Positions 1 to 9,424 of a stretch of 64,000 bases of DNA are shown here, in pieces. The stretch comes from Paraclostridium tenue (lineage in GTDB: Bacteria; Bacillota; Clostridia; Peptostreptococcales; Peptostreptococcaceae), in the NCBI RefSeq assembly GCF_039521565.1, contig NZ_BAAACP010000012.1:1-64000 (forward strand), read 5' to 3'. How positions within the stretch are numbered: position 1 is the first letter of the stretch; each line of letters starts with the position of its first letter. The notes below the pieces were generated by a model. It did not search any database. It was not told where the DNA came from and worked only from the letters and a program-made list of their open reading frames with translations. Made by a program: the position numbers and the translations under genes.

Positions 1-137
1 AAAAAGAATTTTTATAATTAACCTACTGTTTAATTTTCAAAGTTCATTTATTTTCTCGCCCTTTTCTTAAGGACAAGTAATACTATACTACCTTTCAAAC
101 AGTAAGTCAACACTTTTTATCAAATTTTTTTATTTTT

Positions 138-911
138 TTACAAATTCTTTTCATATTCTTTTTTTAATTTTTCAATTATCTTTCTTTCTAGCCTAGATAC
201 AGTCATTTGAGATATCTCTAATTCCTTAGCTATAATTGACTGAGTCTTATCTAAAAAGAATCTATCTTTGAAAATTTTAACTTCTAGTTCATTTAAAGTT
301 TCTATGAATTTATTTATAAAATCCATATTTTCTATATTTCCGAAACTAGTTTCTTCTTGTCCAATTTTATCTTTAAGTGTTATTTCTTTATCATCTGAAT
401 CATCATTACTAGATGTATCTAATGACATTGGCTGATATCCATAAGAAGCTTCTATTGCTTCTAAAACATCTTCTTCACTACACTCTAGGTAATTAGCTAT
501 GTCTATAGCTTTTGGGCTTCTTTTATTTTTTTGTTCTAAAAATAATTTAGCCTCACTTATTTTTTTACTTAATTCTTGTATTCTTCTTGGTACTTTAACT
601 GTCCATACTTTATCTCTAAAGTATTTTTTAATCTCACCTATTATTGTAGGTGTTGCAAAACTTGAGAACTCATAGCCTTTTTCAATATCATATCTATCTA
701 TTGCATATATTAATGCTAAAGATGCAACTTGATATATATCATCAAAATCTACACCCTTGTTAATGTATTTTTTAGATAGTATATTTGCTAAATACATATG
801 TCTTTCTATAAGAATATTTCTTATTTCTACGTTTTTGTCTTTGCTATATATATTAAACAATTCTTTAGTTGTCATATCCATATAGCTTGTAGCATTAGCT
901 ACGTTCCTCAT
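138..911 (-). CDS. sigB: RNA polymerase sigma factor SigB (SigB/F/G family)
   Basis: Alternative sigma factor that directs RNA polymerase to stress-type promoters. The 257-residue protein has region 2 (a DIYQVASLALIYAIDRYD-like core near residues 57-74), a central region 3 and a C-terminal region 4 helix-turn-helix (SIIAKELEISQMTVSRLER). It is the last gene of a minus-strand set with rsbV and rsbW; its ATG overlaps the rsbW stop (TAATG), so translation is probably coupled. SigB is held inactive by the RsbW anti-sigma factor in this family. The gene order matches the C. difficile locus. The sporulation sigma F was considered, but the rsbV/rsbW-type partners and absence of spo genes favour SigB. 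Confidence 0.88.
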   Translation of the reverse strand: MRNVANATSYMDMTTKELFNIYSKDKNVEIRNILIERHMYLANILSKKYINKGVDFDDIYQVASLALIYAIDRYDIEKGYEFSSFATPTIIGEIKKYFRDKVWTVKVPRRIQELSKKISEAKLFLEQKNKRSPKAIDIANYLECSEEDVLEAIEASYGYQPMSLDTSSNDDSDDKEITLKDKIGQEETSFGNIENMDFINKFIETLNELEVKIFKDRFFLDKTQSIIAKELEISQMTVSRLERKIIEKLKKEYEKNL

Positions 912-1318
912 TAAATACCAACTCCTAAATATTTAGTCATTTTGATTGTTGTACCTTCATCAGTATTAGATACTGTATTAACTTCGTCCATTAGCGTTTT
1001 AATTATAAATAATCCTAGTCCGCCTTCTTTTGGATTTGCTAAATCAGGTTCTTGTAATGAATCAACATCATATCCTTTGCCTTTATCTTGTACTTCTATT
1101 GCTAATCCATTATCTAATATAGTAAATTGAACTAAAAATTTATCGTCTAAACTATGCTTTATAGCATTTGTACATGCTTCTGATACAGCTACTTTTATAT
1201 CTTCTATATCGTCTAAAGAAAAGCCTACTTTATTAGCTAATCCAGATACTGTTAACCTTATGATACTTACATATTCTGGATTGGCTGTAACTTCCATTTT
1301 TATAGTTTCTCGCTCCAA
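911..1318 (-). CDS. rsbW: Anti-sigma-B factor, serine kinase RsbW
   Basis: GHKL-fold serine kinase that binds SigB or, alternatively, phosphorylates the anti-anti-sigma factor RsbV. The 135-residue protein shows the N-box (VSEACTNAIKHS), the G1 box (DKGKGYD) and the G2 box (GGLGLFIIKTL) that bind ATP. The start is TTG at 1318-1316; the ribosome binding site GGAGGG is formed by the last codons of rsbV, and the 3' end overlaps the sigB start. No PP2C phosphatase that would reactivate RsbV (RsbU/P/Z type) lies nearby, so that partner must be encoded elsewhere. Confidence 0.88.
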   Translation of the reverse strand: MERETIKMEVTANPEYVSIIRLTVSGLANKVGFSLDDIEDIKVAVSEACTNAIKHSLDDKFLVQFTILDNGLAIEVQDKGKGYDVDSLQEPDLANPKEGGLGLFIIKTLMDEVNTVSNTDEGTTIKMTKYLGVGI

Positions 1319-1321
1319 AAC

Positions 1322-1633
1322 TTATCCCTCCACTTTAAATATTTTGTCTAGTCCTGTTATCGTAAATATTTTTTTTACATTTTTTCTAGCGTTTACTATA
1401 TATATATCCTTTTCATTTACTTTTAATCTTTTAAGTACACCAATAAGAGCTCCTAGACCTGTAGAATCTATGTATTCTAAATTTGTAAAATCAATCTTTA
1501 AATCCATTGGTTTCTCTTCTATTAACCCATTAAGATGTTCTTTTACCTTATCAGCTCCAGCTACATCTAGCTCTCCATTTATTCCTACATTCCAAAAATT
1601 ACTATCTAATCTTGATTCAATATTTACAGACAT
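1322..1633 (-). CDS. rsbV: Anti-anti-sigma factor RsbV (STAS domain)
   Basis: STAS-domain protein that sequesters RsbW when unphosphorylated and so frees SigB. The 103 residues make one STAS domain with the conserved YIDSTGLG motif; Ser57 is the expected phosphorylation site. It opens the rsbV-rsbW-sigB block, 16 nt downstream of the DUF948 gene, so the two membrane-associated genes ahead of it are probably in the same transcript. SpoIIAA is the close alternative; neighbours favour RsbV. Confidence 0.87.
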   Translation of the reverse strand: MSVNIESRLDSNFWNVGINGELDVAGADKVKEHLNGLIEEKPMDLKIDFTNLEYIDSTGLGALIGVLKRLKVNEKDIYIVNARKNVKKIFTITGLDKIFKVEG

Positions 1634-1649
1634 AACTATACCTCCTTAT

Positions 1650-1907
1650 TTACTTTCTGAAAAATTTAAATGCTTTTGTTATATTAGTTATTCCGCTAGC
1701 TAAACCTACTATATCCTCTGTGCTTTTTGTAATAGCTGCAACATTTTCTATAGTTTCGTGGATGTATCTTTCATTATAATCGACTATTTTGTATGTTTTC
1801 TCAACAACTTTAGTTGCACTATTTATTAATTTAGCTAAATATATTGCAATTATTAATGCTGATACACCAAATAAAATAGCTCCTATTTGCCATCCCACTG
1901 CATCCAT
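1650..1907 (-). CDS. DUF948-like single-span membrane protein
   Basis: Small 85-residue protein with one N-terminal membrane span (about residues 9-26, GAILFGVSALIIAIYLAKL) followed by a charged helical segment, the layout of DUF948 proteins that often travel with YtxH genes. It sits between the YtxH gene, whose stop overlaps its start by 1 nt, and rsbV. Function is not established; the position suggests an envelope-stress role tied to the SigB system. That link is inference from gene order only. Confidence 0.6.
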   Translation of the reverse strand: MDAVGWQIGAILFGVSALIIAIYLAKLINSATKVVEKTYKIVDYNERYIHETIENVAAITKSTEDIVGLASGITNITKAFKFFRK

Positions 1908-2188
1908 TATATATTATCTCCCTCTTCTTCAAAAGTCTTACTTATTATTATTTCATCTTCAACTATATTTACATCGTTAATATCACAGTCTTCCACTATA
2001 TTAGAAATTTTATTTTTTACAGTTTCTATGGTTCCATCTAAAACTTCTCTCGGATTGTCTTTTATCTCATCCATTTTTTCTTTAGCTTCTTTTCTTAACT
2101 CAGATCCTTTTTTAGGCGCTAAAAATAAACCTAGTAAAAATCCAATTATCGATCCAAATAAAAAATATTTACCTTTATTTTTGCTCAT
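1907..2188 (-). CDS. YtxH-family general stress-type protein
   Basis: The 93-residue protein has the YtxH pattern: one N-terminal membrane segment with a small-residue core (FLFGSIIGFLLGLFLAPKKG) followed by a lysine/glutamate-rich helix. YtxH proteins are members of the general-stress regulon in Bacillus. It is the first gene after the gyrA terminator and heads the apparent YtxH-DUF948-rsbV-rsbW-sigB operon, with a clear ribosome binding site (AAAGGAGAT). Biochemical function is unknown. Confidence 0.65.
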   Translation of the reverse strand: MSKNKGKYFLFGSIIGFLLGLFLAPKKGSELRKEAKEKMDEIKDNPREVLDGTIETVKNKISNIVEDCDINDVNIVEDEIIISKTFEEEGDNI

Positions 2189-2237
2189 AAATGATATCTC
2201 CTTTCGTATTTATATATTTATTATATCCATAATTATG

Positions 2238-2269
2238 CAAAAAGAATAGGGTTTGTACACCCTATTCTT
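2238..2269 (-). terminator. Rho-independent terminator of gyrA
   Basis: On the minus strand the arms AAGAATAGGG and CCCTATTCTT (2242-2269) form a 10-bp stem followed by a T run. The stem includes the gyrA stop codon, so it ends the gyrBA transcript and separates it from the YtxH gene. Confidence 0.8.
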
Positions 2270-4685
2270 CCATCTCTATCTTAGCAATTGATACTACATT
2301 TACTTCATCATCAGTCTTCATAAGCTTAACACCACTTGTTACTCTTCCAAATAAAGATATTTCATTTACTCTTAATCTTATTAATACACCATCAGAATTT
2401 ATTATCATCATCTCATCGTCTTCATTTACCATCTGAGCTCCAACAATATATCCTGTTTTATCTGCTATATTATAAGTTTTTATACCTTTACCCGCTCTTA
2501 TTTGAGCTCTATATTCCTCAATTGATGTTCTCTTACCAAATCCATTTTCACTAACAACTAATAAATCTGTTCCTTCACTACAAAGGTTCATAGCTACGAC
2601 TTTATCATCTTTATTTAGAGTTATTCCTTTAACTCCCATAGCTGTTCTACCCATATGTCTTATATCATTTTCATCAAATCTTATAGACATACCATCTTTT
2701 GTAACTAATATAACATCTTCACTTCCGTCAGTTACTCTAACATCAATTAATTCATCATCTTCTCTTAATCCAATTGCTATTAATCCTGATTTGTTTATAT
2801 TTTTAAATTCTTCACGTTTAGTTTTCTTAACTATTCCATTTTTAGTTGCTAATAATAAGTATTGAGCATCGCTAGTGTCATCAATAGAAATCATAGTTGC
2901 AATCTTTTCATCGCTATTTAATTGTAATAAGTTAACTATAGCAGAACCTTTAGCTTGTCTCTTAGCTTCTGGTATTTCATATGCATTTAATCTATATACT
3001 CTACCTTTATTCGTGAAGAATAATAATCTACTATGAGTTTGAGTAGTTATTAATTCTTTTATAAAGTCCTCTTCTCTAGTAGTAAGTGCTGATATACCTC
3101 TTCCACCTCTATTTTGACTCTTATAAGTATCTATAGGCATTCTCTTTATATATCCAAAGTGAGTAAGAGTTACGGCTACTTCTTCATTTTCTATAAGGTC
3201 TCTCATATCTATTTCGCCTTCAGCATGTCTTATCTCAGTTCTTCTTTCATCAGCATAATTTTCTTTTATTATTGATAATTCTTGTTTTATAACATTTAAA
3301 AGTAATCTTTCATCACTTAATATTTCTCTTAATCTATTTATTTTCTTAAGAAGCTCTTCATACTCAGCTTCTATCTTGTCTCTTTCTAAACCTGTAAGTC
3401 TTTGTAATCTCATATCTAAGATAGCTTGAGCTTGTACTTCTGAAAGATTAAATCTATTCATTAGTCCTTCTTTAGCTTCTTGAGTAGTTTTAGATCCTCT
3501 TATAAGCTTTATAACTTCATCTAAGTTATCTAGCGCGATTCTTAATCCTTCTAATATATGAGCTCTTGCTTCAGCTTTATTTAAGTCGAACTTAGTTCTT
3601 CTTGTAACTACATCCTTTTGATGTTGTACATAGTGATATAAAACTTGCTTTAAGTTTAATACTTTAGGTTCACCATTAACTAAAGCTAGCATTATTATAC
3701 TAAATGTATCTTCCATTTGAGAGTGTTTGTAAAGCTTATTTAATACTATATTTGCATTAGCATCTCTCTTAAGCTCTATAACTATTCTCATACCATTTCT
3801 GTTACTCTCATCTCTTAAATCTGAAATTCCTTCAAGTTTTTTATCCTTAACTAATTCAGCTATTTTTTCAACTAACTTAGCTTTATTTACTTGATATGGT
3901 ATTTCAGTTACAACTATTTGTTGCTTACCTTTAGCTAGTTCTTCTATGTATGCTCTAGCTCTAACCTTAACTTTTCCTCTTCCTGTTCTATAAGCTTCAG
4001 AAATATTTTCTTTACCCATTATTATCCCAGAAGTAGGGAAGTCCGGTCCTTGTATAAATTGTATTAAATCTTCAACGCTACATTCTTCATTGTCTATAAG
4101 ATGTATTGTTGCATCTATTACCTCTCCTAGGTTATGAGGTGGTATAGATGTTGCCATACCAACAGCTATACCGTTAGATCCATTTACTAAAAGGTTTGGA
4201 AATCTAGATGGTAATACTGATGGCTCCTTTAAAGATTCATCAAAGTTTGGTATAAAATCTATAGTCTCTTTATCTATATCTCTTAATAACTCAAGAGCTA
4301 ACTTACTCATTCTAGCTTCAGTATAACGCATTGCAGCTGGTGAGTCACCATCTATAGAACCAAAGTTACCATGTCCATCTACTAAAAGTCCTCTAGTAGA
4401 GAAATCTTGTGCCATTCTTACCATTGCTAAATAAACTGCACTATCTCCATGTGGATGGTATTTCCCTAGAACGTCCCCAACAATACGTGCAGACTTTCTA
4501 TATGGTTTATCTGGTGTTAAATTTAACTCGCTCATTGAATATAATATTCTTCTATGAACTGGTTTAAGTCCATCTCTTACATCGGGAAGGGCACGTCCAG
4601 CTATAACACTCATCGCATAATCAATATACGAATTTTTCATCTCCTTACCTATTTCAATAGGGAGTATTCTATTATTTTCTTCCAT
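2262..4685 (-). CDS. gyrA: DNA gyrase subunit A
   Basis: Breakage-reunion subunit of DNA gyrase, which introduces negative supercoils with GyrB. The 807 residues cover the N-terminal winged-helix domain with catalytic Tyr121 (AAMRYTE), the coiled-coil tower and the C-terminal beta-pinwheel; a GyrA-box-like motif is QNRGGRG near residue 536. The quinolone-determining segment reads HPHGDSAVY, with Ser at position 82 (E. coli Ser83 equivalent), an unmutated-looking state. It follows gyrB by 18 nt. Confidence 0.97.
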   Translation of the reverse strand: MEENNRILPIEIGKEMKNSYIDYAMSVIAGRALPDVRDGLKPVHRRILYSMSELNLTPDKPYRKSARIVGDVLGKYHPHGDSAVYLAMVRMAQDFSTRGLLVDGHGNFGSIDGDSPAAMRYTEARMSKLALELLRDIDKETIDFIPNFDESLKEPSVLPSRFPNLLVNGSNGIAVGMATSIPPHNLGEVIDATIHLIDNEECSVEDLIQFIQGPDFPTSGIIMGKENISEAYRTGRGKVKVRARAYIEELAKGKQQIVVTEIPYQVNKAKLVEKIAELVKDKKLEGISDLRDESNRNGMRIVIELKRDANANIVLNKLYKHSQMEDTFSIIMLALVNGEPKVLNLKQVLYHYVQHQKDVVTRRTKFDLNKAEARAHILEGLRIALDNLDEVIKLIRGSKTTQEAKEGLMNRFNLSEVQAQAILDMRLQRLTGLERDKIEAEYEELLKKINRLREILSDERLLLNVIKQELSIIKENYADERRTEIRHAEGEIDMRDLIENEEVAVTLTHFGYIKRMPIDTYKSQNRGGRGISALTTREEDFIKELITTQTHSRLLFFTNKGRVYRLNAYEIPEAKRQAKGSAIVNLLQLNSDEKIATMISIDDTSDAQYLLLATKNGIVKKTKREEFKNINKSGLIAIGLREDDELIDVRVTDGSEDVILVTKDGMSIRFDENDIRHMGRTAMGVKGITLNKDDKVVAMNLCSEGTDLLVVSENGFGKRTSIEEYRAQIRAGKGIKTYNIADKTGYIVGAQMVNEDDEMMIINSDGVLIRLRVNEISLFGRVTSGVKLMKTDDEVNVVSIAKIEMEE

Positions 4686-4703
4686 TGATATTCATCCCCT
4701 CTC

Positions 4704-6605
4704 TTATATATCTAAGTTTCTAACGAATCTTGCATTTTCTTCTATAAACTCTTTTCTTGGAGCTACTTTATCACCCATAAGCATTGAGAATATTTCATCT
4801 GCCATAGAAGCATCTTCTATAGATACTTGTAATAAAGTTCTAGTTTCAGGATTCATAGTTGTTTCCCAAAGCTGTTCTGCGTTCATTTCTCCAAGACCTT
4901 TGTATCTTTGAAGTTCTATTCCAGTTCTTCCAAGTTGCTCAAGTAAAACATTTAATTCTTTATCTGAATATACATAGTATTCTTTCTTTTGTTTTTTAAC
5001 TTTGTATAGAGGTGGTTGTGCTATGTAAACATATCCGTTCTCTATAAGAGGTCTCATATATCTAAAGAAGAATGTAAGAAGTAATGTTCTTATGTGCGCA
5101 CCATCAACATCGGCATCGGTCATTATTACAATTTTATGATATCTAACTTTTTCTAAATCAAAGTCTTCACCTACACTACATCCAAATGCAGTTATCATAT
5201 TTCTTATTTCTTCTGAAGATAATATTTTATCTAGTCTAGATTTTTCAACATTAAGTATTTTACCTCTTAGTGGTAATATAGCTTGTATATGTCTATCTCT
5301 ACCTTGCTTAGCAGAACCTCCTGCAGAATCCCCTTCGACTAAGAATATTTCACTTTTCTCAGGATCTTTTTCAGCACAGTCAGCTAATTTCCCTGGTAAA
5401 GATGTGCTTTCTAGTACACTTTTTCTTCTAGTTAATTCTCTTGCTTTTTTAGCTGCTTCTCTTGCTCTTTGAGCTCTTAAAGCTTTATCAACTATAATTC
5501 TAGCTGTTGTAGGATTTTCTTCTAAGAATGCTCCTATTTCTTCAACAGTTACGCTATCTACTACTCCTCTTACTGCAGTATTTCCTAATTTAGTTTTAGT
5601 TTGACCTTCAAATTGAGGTTCTGGAAGCTTAACAGATATAACAGCTGTAAGACCTTCTCTTATATCTTCACCTAAAAGGTTTGAATCTTTTTCTTTTAAT
5701 ATTCCATTTTTTCTAGCGTAATCATTAACTACTTTAGTCATAGCAGTTTTAAATCCACTTAAATGAGTACCACCTTCGTGAGTATTTATATTATTTGCAA
5801 AAGAATATATGTTCTCTGTATAACCATCAGTATACTGTAAAGCTACTTCAACCATGTAATCTTTTACTTTTTTCTCTATATAAACTATATCAGGATGAAT
5901 TCCAGTTTTAGTCTTATTTAAGTGTTTAACAAACTCTATTAAACCACCCTCATAGTGGAATTCTTTTTTCTTTTCTCTTCCTTCTCTTTTATCTTCTAAA
6001 ACTATCTTAACACCTTTATTTAAAAATGCTAATTCTCTTAATCTATGTTCTAGTGTTTCATACTTATATTCAACCTCATCAAATATAGTTGCATCTGGTT
6101 TAAACTGTATTATAGTTCCTGTTACATTAGTTTCTCCTACAACTTTTATCTCTGAAGTTGAAACACCTTTTTCATATCTTTGTCTATAAACTTTTCCATC
6201 TTTATGAACTTCTGCAACTAACCATTCTGATAATGCATTAACTACAGAAACCCCAACTCCGTGAAGACCACCAGAAACCTTATAACCTCCACCACCGAAT
6301 TTACCTCCGGCATGTAATACAGTTAAAACTGTCTCTAATGTAGATTTCCCAGTCTTTGGATGAACTTCTACAGGTATACCTCTACCATTATCCTTTACTA
6401 ATATGCTTCCATCTTCATTTATAGAAACATATATATCTGAACAAAATCCAGCTAGAGCTTCGTCTATACTGTTGTCCACAATTTCATAAACTAAATGATG
6501 TAAACCTCTAGGTCCTGTTGACCCAATGTACATACCAGGTCTTTTTCTTACAGGTTCTAATCCTTCTAATACCTGTATCTGACTTGCACCGTATTCTTGT
6601 TTCAT
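4704..6605 (-). CDS. gyrB: DNA gyrase subunit B
   Basis: ATPase subunit of DNA gyrase. The 633-residue protein has the GHKL ATPase domain (EIVDNSIDEALAG, DNGRGIPV, GGLHGVGVSVVNA), the transducer domain, then the Toprim metal-binding motifs (LVEGDSAGGSAKQGRDR near residue 425 and MTDADVDGAHIRTLL near 500). Length fits a Gram-positive GyrB. It starts directly after the recF stop in a tight recF-gyrB-gyrA run. Confidence 0.97.
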   Translation of the reverse strand: MKQEYGASQIQVLEGLEPVRKRPGMYIGSTGPRGLHHLVYEIVDNSIDEALAGFCSDIYVSINEDGSILVKDNGRGIPVEVHPKTGKSTLETVLTVLHAGGKFGGGGYKVSGGLHGVGVSVVNALSEWLVAEVHKDGKVYRQRYEKGVSTSEIKVVGETNVTGTIIQFKPDATIFDEVEYKYETLEHRLRELAFLNKGVKIVLEDKREGREKKKEFHYEGGLIEFVKHLNKTKTGIHPDIVYIEKKVKDYMVEVALQYTDGYTENIYSFANNINTHEGGTHLSGFKTAMTKVVNDYARKNGILKEKDSNLLGEDIREGLTAVISVKLPEPQFEGQTKTKLGNTAVRGVVDSVTVEEIGAFLEENPTTARIIVDKALRAQRAREAAKKARELTRRKSVLESTSLPGKLADCAEKDPEKSEIFLVEGDSAGGSAKQGRDRHIQAILPLRGKILNVEKSRLDKILSSEEIRNMITAFGCSVGEDFDLEKVRYHKIVIMTDADVDGAHIRTLLLTFFFRYMRPLIENGYVYIAQPPLYKVKKQKKEYYVYSDKELNVLLEQLGRTGIELQRYKGLGEMNAEQLWETTMNPETRTLLQVSIEDASMADEIFSMLMGDKVAPRKEFIEENARFVRNLDI

Positions 6606-7733
6606 CTAGTTCCCTCCATTCTCTATACTAATTACATTTCCTTTTTCAATATTGAAAATAGTAGTATTCTCAGTATTAAATATCTTTTTGTGAGAAGCTT
6701 CTGCTGTTGTTATAAACATCTGAACTTTGTCTAAATTGTCTACTAGCAACTTTTGCCTAGTTTCATCTAATTCACTAAAAATATCATCTAACAATAAAAT
6801 TGGATACTCTCCAACTTCATTATTTATTAACTCTATTTCTGAAAGTTTCAATGAAATAGAAGCTGTTCTCTGCTGTCCTTGTGATCCATAAAGCCTAACA
6901 TCTAAACCATTTATACAAATTAATAAATCATCTTTATGAATTCCATATCTAGTAGTTCTAGTATCTATATCATGCTGACGGCCTTCTTTAAGCTTTTTTA
7001 TAAATTTTTCATATACTGTCTCTACAGTATCATCTTCGGTAATATTTATTTGATTTTTATACTTTATTGTTAACTCTTCTAATTCATTGGTAAGCTTTTT
7101 GTGCATTTTACTTGATATAGATGCTATTTTCTTTATAAAATCTCGTCTTAAAATGTATATATAACTACCATATCTAGCCAAGCTTTCATCATAAACTGTT
7201 ACTAAATCCATGTCTACATAGCTACTTTTTAATAGTTTATTTCTTTGAAATAATATTTTGTTATAGTTTGTAAGATAATTGTAGTATCTAGGAATAATTT
7301 GACTTATCTCTTTGTCTATAAACACTCTTCGCTCCTTAGGACCTTCTTTTACAAGTCTTAAGTCCTCAGGCGAAAATATAACCACGTTTAAATTTCCTAA
7401 TAATTCATATATCTTTTCTATATTTATTTTGTTTATTTTTATACCTTTTTTATTATTTTTACCAATTCCTATTTCTATTAGACTCTTTCTATCATGTTTT
7501 GTAAAGTTTCCACCTATGTATAAGTTTTCACTTTCAAATTTAATAAGTTCTTTGTCTTTATTTGTTCTAAAAGATTTTCCAAATGATAGTAAGTATATAG
7601 CCTCTATAATATTTGTTTTACCTTGTCCGTTTTTCCCTATAAGTAAATTTATTTTTGGATTAAACTCTAAATATAGAGCCTCATAATTTCTAAAATTAAT
7701 TAAATTTAAGCCATTTAAATACACAAAGGGCAC
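6606..7733 (-). CDS. recF: DNA replication and repair protein RecF
   Basis: SMC-like ATPase that helps load RecA at single-strand gaps. The 375 residues show the Walker A motif GKNGQGKTNIIEAI (about 34-47), an ABC-type signature region (LYGSQGQQRTASISLKLSE) and Walker B (PILLLDDIFSELDETR, about 320). It sits in the standard dnaA-dnaN-S4-recF-gyrB order, six bases downstream of the S4-domain gene. Confidence 0.96.
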   Translation of the reverse strand: MPFVYLNGLNLINFRNYEALYLEFNPKINLLIGKNGQGKTNIIEAIYLLSFGKSFRTNKDKELIKFESENLYIGGNFTKHDRKSLIEIGIGKNNKKGIKINKINIEKIYELLGNLNVVIFSPEDLRLVKEGPKERRVFIDKEISQIIPRYYNYLTNYNKILFQRNKLLKSSYVDMDLVTVYDESLARYGSYIYILRRDFIKKIASISSKMHKKLTNELEELTIKYKNQINITEDDTVETVYEKFIKKLKEGRQHDIDTRTTRYGIHKDDLLICINGLDVRLYGSQGQQRTASISLKLSEIELINNEVGEYPILLLDDIFSELDETRQKLLVDNLDKVQMFITTAEASHKKIFNTENTTIFNIEKGNVISIENGGN

Positions 7734-7738
7734 CCCTT

Positions 7739-7945
7739 TTATAGTATCTTTATTTTATTTCCTTCTACTTCGACAATATCATTTGATCTTAATTTTTTAC
7801 CTCTTCTAGTTTCTATTTCTCCGTTAACCTTTACTAGACCTTCTTGAATTAAGAACTTTGCATGTCCACCTGTAGATGCTATATCTACTAGTTTCAAAAA
7901 TTGATCTAATTTTATAAATTCAGAATCTATAGTTATTTCAATCAT
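7739..7945 (-). CDS. rlbA: S4-domain RNA-binding protein (RlbA/YaaA)
   Basis: A 68-residue protein made of one S4 RNA-binding domain: IKLDQFLKLVDIASTGGHAK, then FLIQEGLVKVNGEIETRRGKKL. The family is always found between dnaN and recF in Firmicutes and is proposed to act on ribosome assembly, but the substrate is not known. The start has a strong upstream AAAGGAGGAA ribosome binding site. Confidence 0.88.
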   Translation of the reverse strand: MIEITIDSEFIKLDQFLKLVDIASTGGHAKFLIQEGLVKVNGEIETRRGKKLRSNDIVEVEGNKIKIL

Positions 7946-8035
7946 TGATTTTTCCTCCTTTCATTATATCAAATATATATTAAAAAATTTCTTATACTCT
8001 TAATTGTTAACATATACTTAAAAATATATTATATC

Positions 8036-8064
8036 ATAAAAACCCAACTTTTTCAGTTGGGTTT
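8036..8064 (-). terminator. Terminator downstream of dnaN
   Basis: The arms AAACCCAACT and AGTTGGGTTT at 8040-8064 form a 10-bp stem with a short loop, followed on the minus strand by a T run. It lies 9 bases past the dnaN stop, so the S4-recF-gyrBA genes need either read-through or the promoter within 7946-8035. Confidence 0.8.
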
Positions 8065-8073
8065 AATTTTAAT

Positions 8074-9183
8074 TTATATATTAGAAGATATTCTTACTGG
8101 AAGTAATAAATAAGTATATTTTGTTCCATCTGTTGGCTTTATAATGCAAGGATTTACATTTGTTGTAAACTCTATAAATATTTCTTCACTATCTATTACC
8201 TTAAGTGCATCTAAGAAATATCTAGAGTTAAAAGCTATATCTAAATAATCTCCTTCTAGTTCTATCGATACTTCTTCATAAACATTACCTCTTTCAGTAT
8301 TAGAAGTTATAGCCATTGAATTATCTCTTATCGATAATTTTATTAAGTTATTCTTTTCTGATTGTGAAAGTAATGATGCTCTTTCTATACTATTTAGTAA
8401 TTCTTTAGTATTTACCTTAGCTCTAACGCCATATTCTCTAGGAAGAAGTTTTTTATAATCTATAAAGTCCCCTTCTAGTAATCTAGTTATTATTTTTGTT
8501 TCGTTAATTATAAAAATAGCATTTTTCTCATCAAATCCTATTTTTATAGAATTGTCTTCTGATGAAAGTAAACCATTTACATCATGAAGTGTTTTTCCAG
8601 GAATTATAACTTTTATATTATCCATCATATTGTTTATTTCGCTTGATCTTACAGCTAGTCTGTACCCATCAATAGCAACTAAGCTTATATTTCCATCAAC
8701 TATTTCTAATAATTCACCCATTAGTATCGGTTTAGTCTGATCTTGAGAAATTGCAAAAACAGTTTGTTTTATCATATTTTTTAGTAAATCTTGAGGTATA
8801 TCGTATAACTCATTTTTATGTACGTCTGGTAATCTTGGATATTCATCTGCCGAATCACCTTTTATCTTAAATCTTGAATTTAAACAGTTTATATAAACAT
8901 TATTGTCTGAATCTGTTTCTATTTCAACAAAAGTATCAGGTAATTTTCTTATAATATCCCCAAAAAGTCTAGAATTAATTACTATTTCTCCTTCTTCTAT
9001 AACTTCTGCTTGTGCATAAGTATCTATTCCTATTTCTAAATCATATCCTGTTAGGTTAACAGTATTATCTTTTGCTGTTAATAATATTCCCTTTAAAAGC
9101 TCTAAAGTTGTTTTTCCGTTAATAGCTTTTTGAACAATTCCTATTTTATGTGCAAGTATTTTTTGATTACAAATTATCTTCAT
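8074..9183 (-). CDS. dnaN: DNA polymerase III beta subunit (sliding clamp)
   Basis: Ring-shaped processivity clamp that tethers the replicative polymerase to DNA. The 369 residues comprise three similar clamp domains and the usual C-terminal PTDGTKYTYLLLPVR that forms part of the partner-binding pocket. It lies downstream of dnaA across a 241-bp spacer that carries origin features. Start is ATG with an AAGGAGGTT ribosome binding site. Confidence 0.96.
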   Translation of the reverse strand: MKIICNQKILAHKIGIVQKAINGKTTLELLKGILLTAKDNTVNLTGYDLEIGIDTYAQAEVIEEGEIVINSRLFGDIIRKLPDTFVEIETDSDNNVYINCLNSRFKIKGDSADEYPRLPDVHKNELYDIPQDLLKNMIKQTVFAISQDQTKPILMGELLEIVDGNISLVAIDGYRLAVRSSEINNMMDNIKVIIPGKTLHDVNGLLSSEDNSIKIGFDEKNAIFIINETKIITRLLEGDFIDYKKLLPREYGVRAKVNTKELLNSIERASLLSQSEKNNLIKLSIRDNSMAITSNTERGNVYEEVSIELEGDYLDIAFNSRYFLDALKVIDSEEIFIEFTTNVNPCIIKPTDGTKYTYLLLPVRISSNI

Positions 9184-9424
9184 TGTGGATAACCTCCTTA
9201 AGTGATTATATACAAAAATAAATTAAAAAACTTAGTAGTAATAATAGTAGGTGATGTTGATAATGTGGATAAGTATCTGAATCAAAATAAATACAAAGAT
9301 ATCAACATGTGTAAAAAATGTTAATATCTTTGTGTTTTTTTGTAGGATAATCTGTATATATTTGTTGCAAAAAAATATATATACATTTAATTAAGATGAT
9401 ATCCACATATGTATTGTTTATAAT
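9184..9424. other. dnaA-dnaN spacer, probable second half of a bipartite oriC
   Basis: This spacer holds a perfect DnaA box TGTGGATAA (9264-9272), a one-mismatch box ATATCCACA (9399-9407), AT-rich stretches, and a long hairpin (9293-9308 with 9318-9333) followed by T residues on the plus strand. Bipartite origins with boxes on both sides of dnaA are known in Bacillus, and in C. difficile unwinding has been placed in this dnaA-dnaN gap. The hairpin is oriented against dnaA transcription, so it is not an ordinary dnaA terminator. Confidence 0.7.

Noticed and set aside
1..137. Possible gene or regulatory element at the left edge
   Set aside because: AT-rich sequence past the sigB stop with no frame or clear hairpin that I can support.
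138..911. Reading the last gene as sporulation sigma F with spoIIAA/spoIIAB
   Set aside because: Neighbour order next to gyrA and the C. difficile-like arrangement favour sigB, and no other spoIIA features are present.
9293..9333. Hairpin after dnaA as a dnaA terminator
   Set aside because: Its T run is on the plus strand, the wrong direction for dnaA, and dnaA-dnaN are normally co-transcribed.
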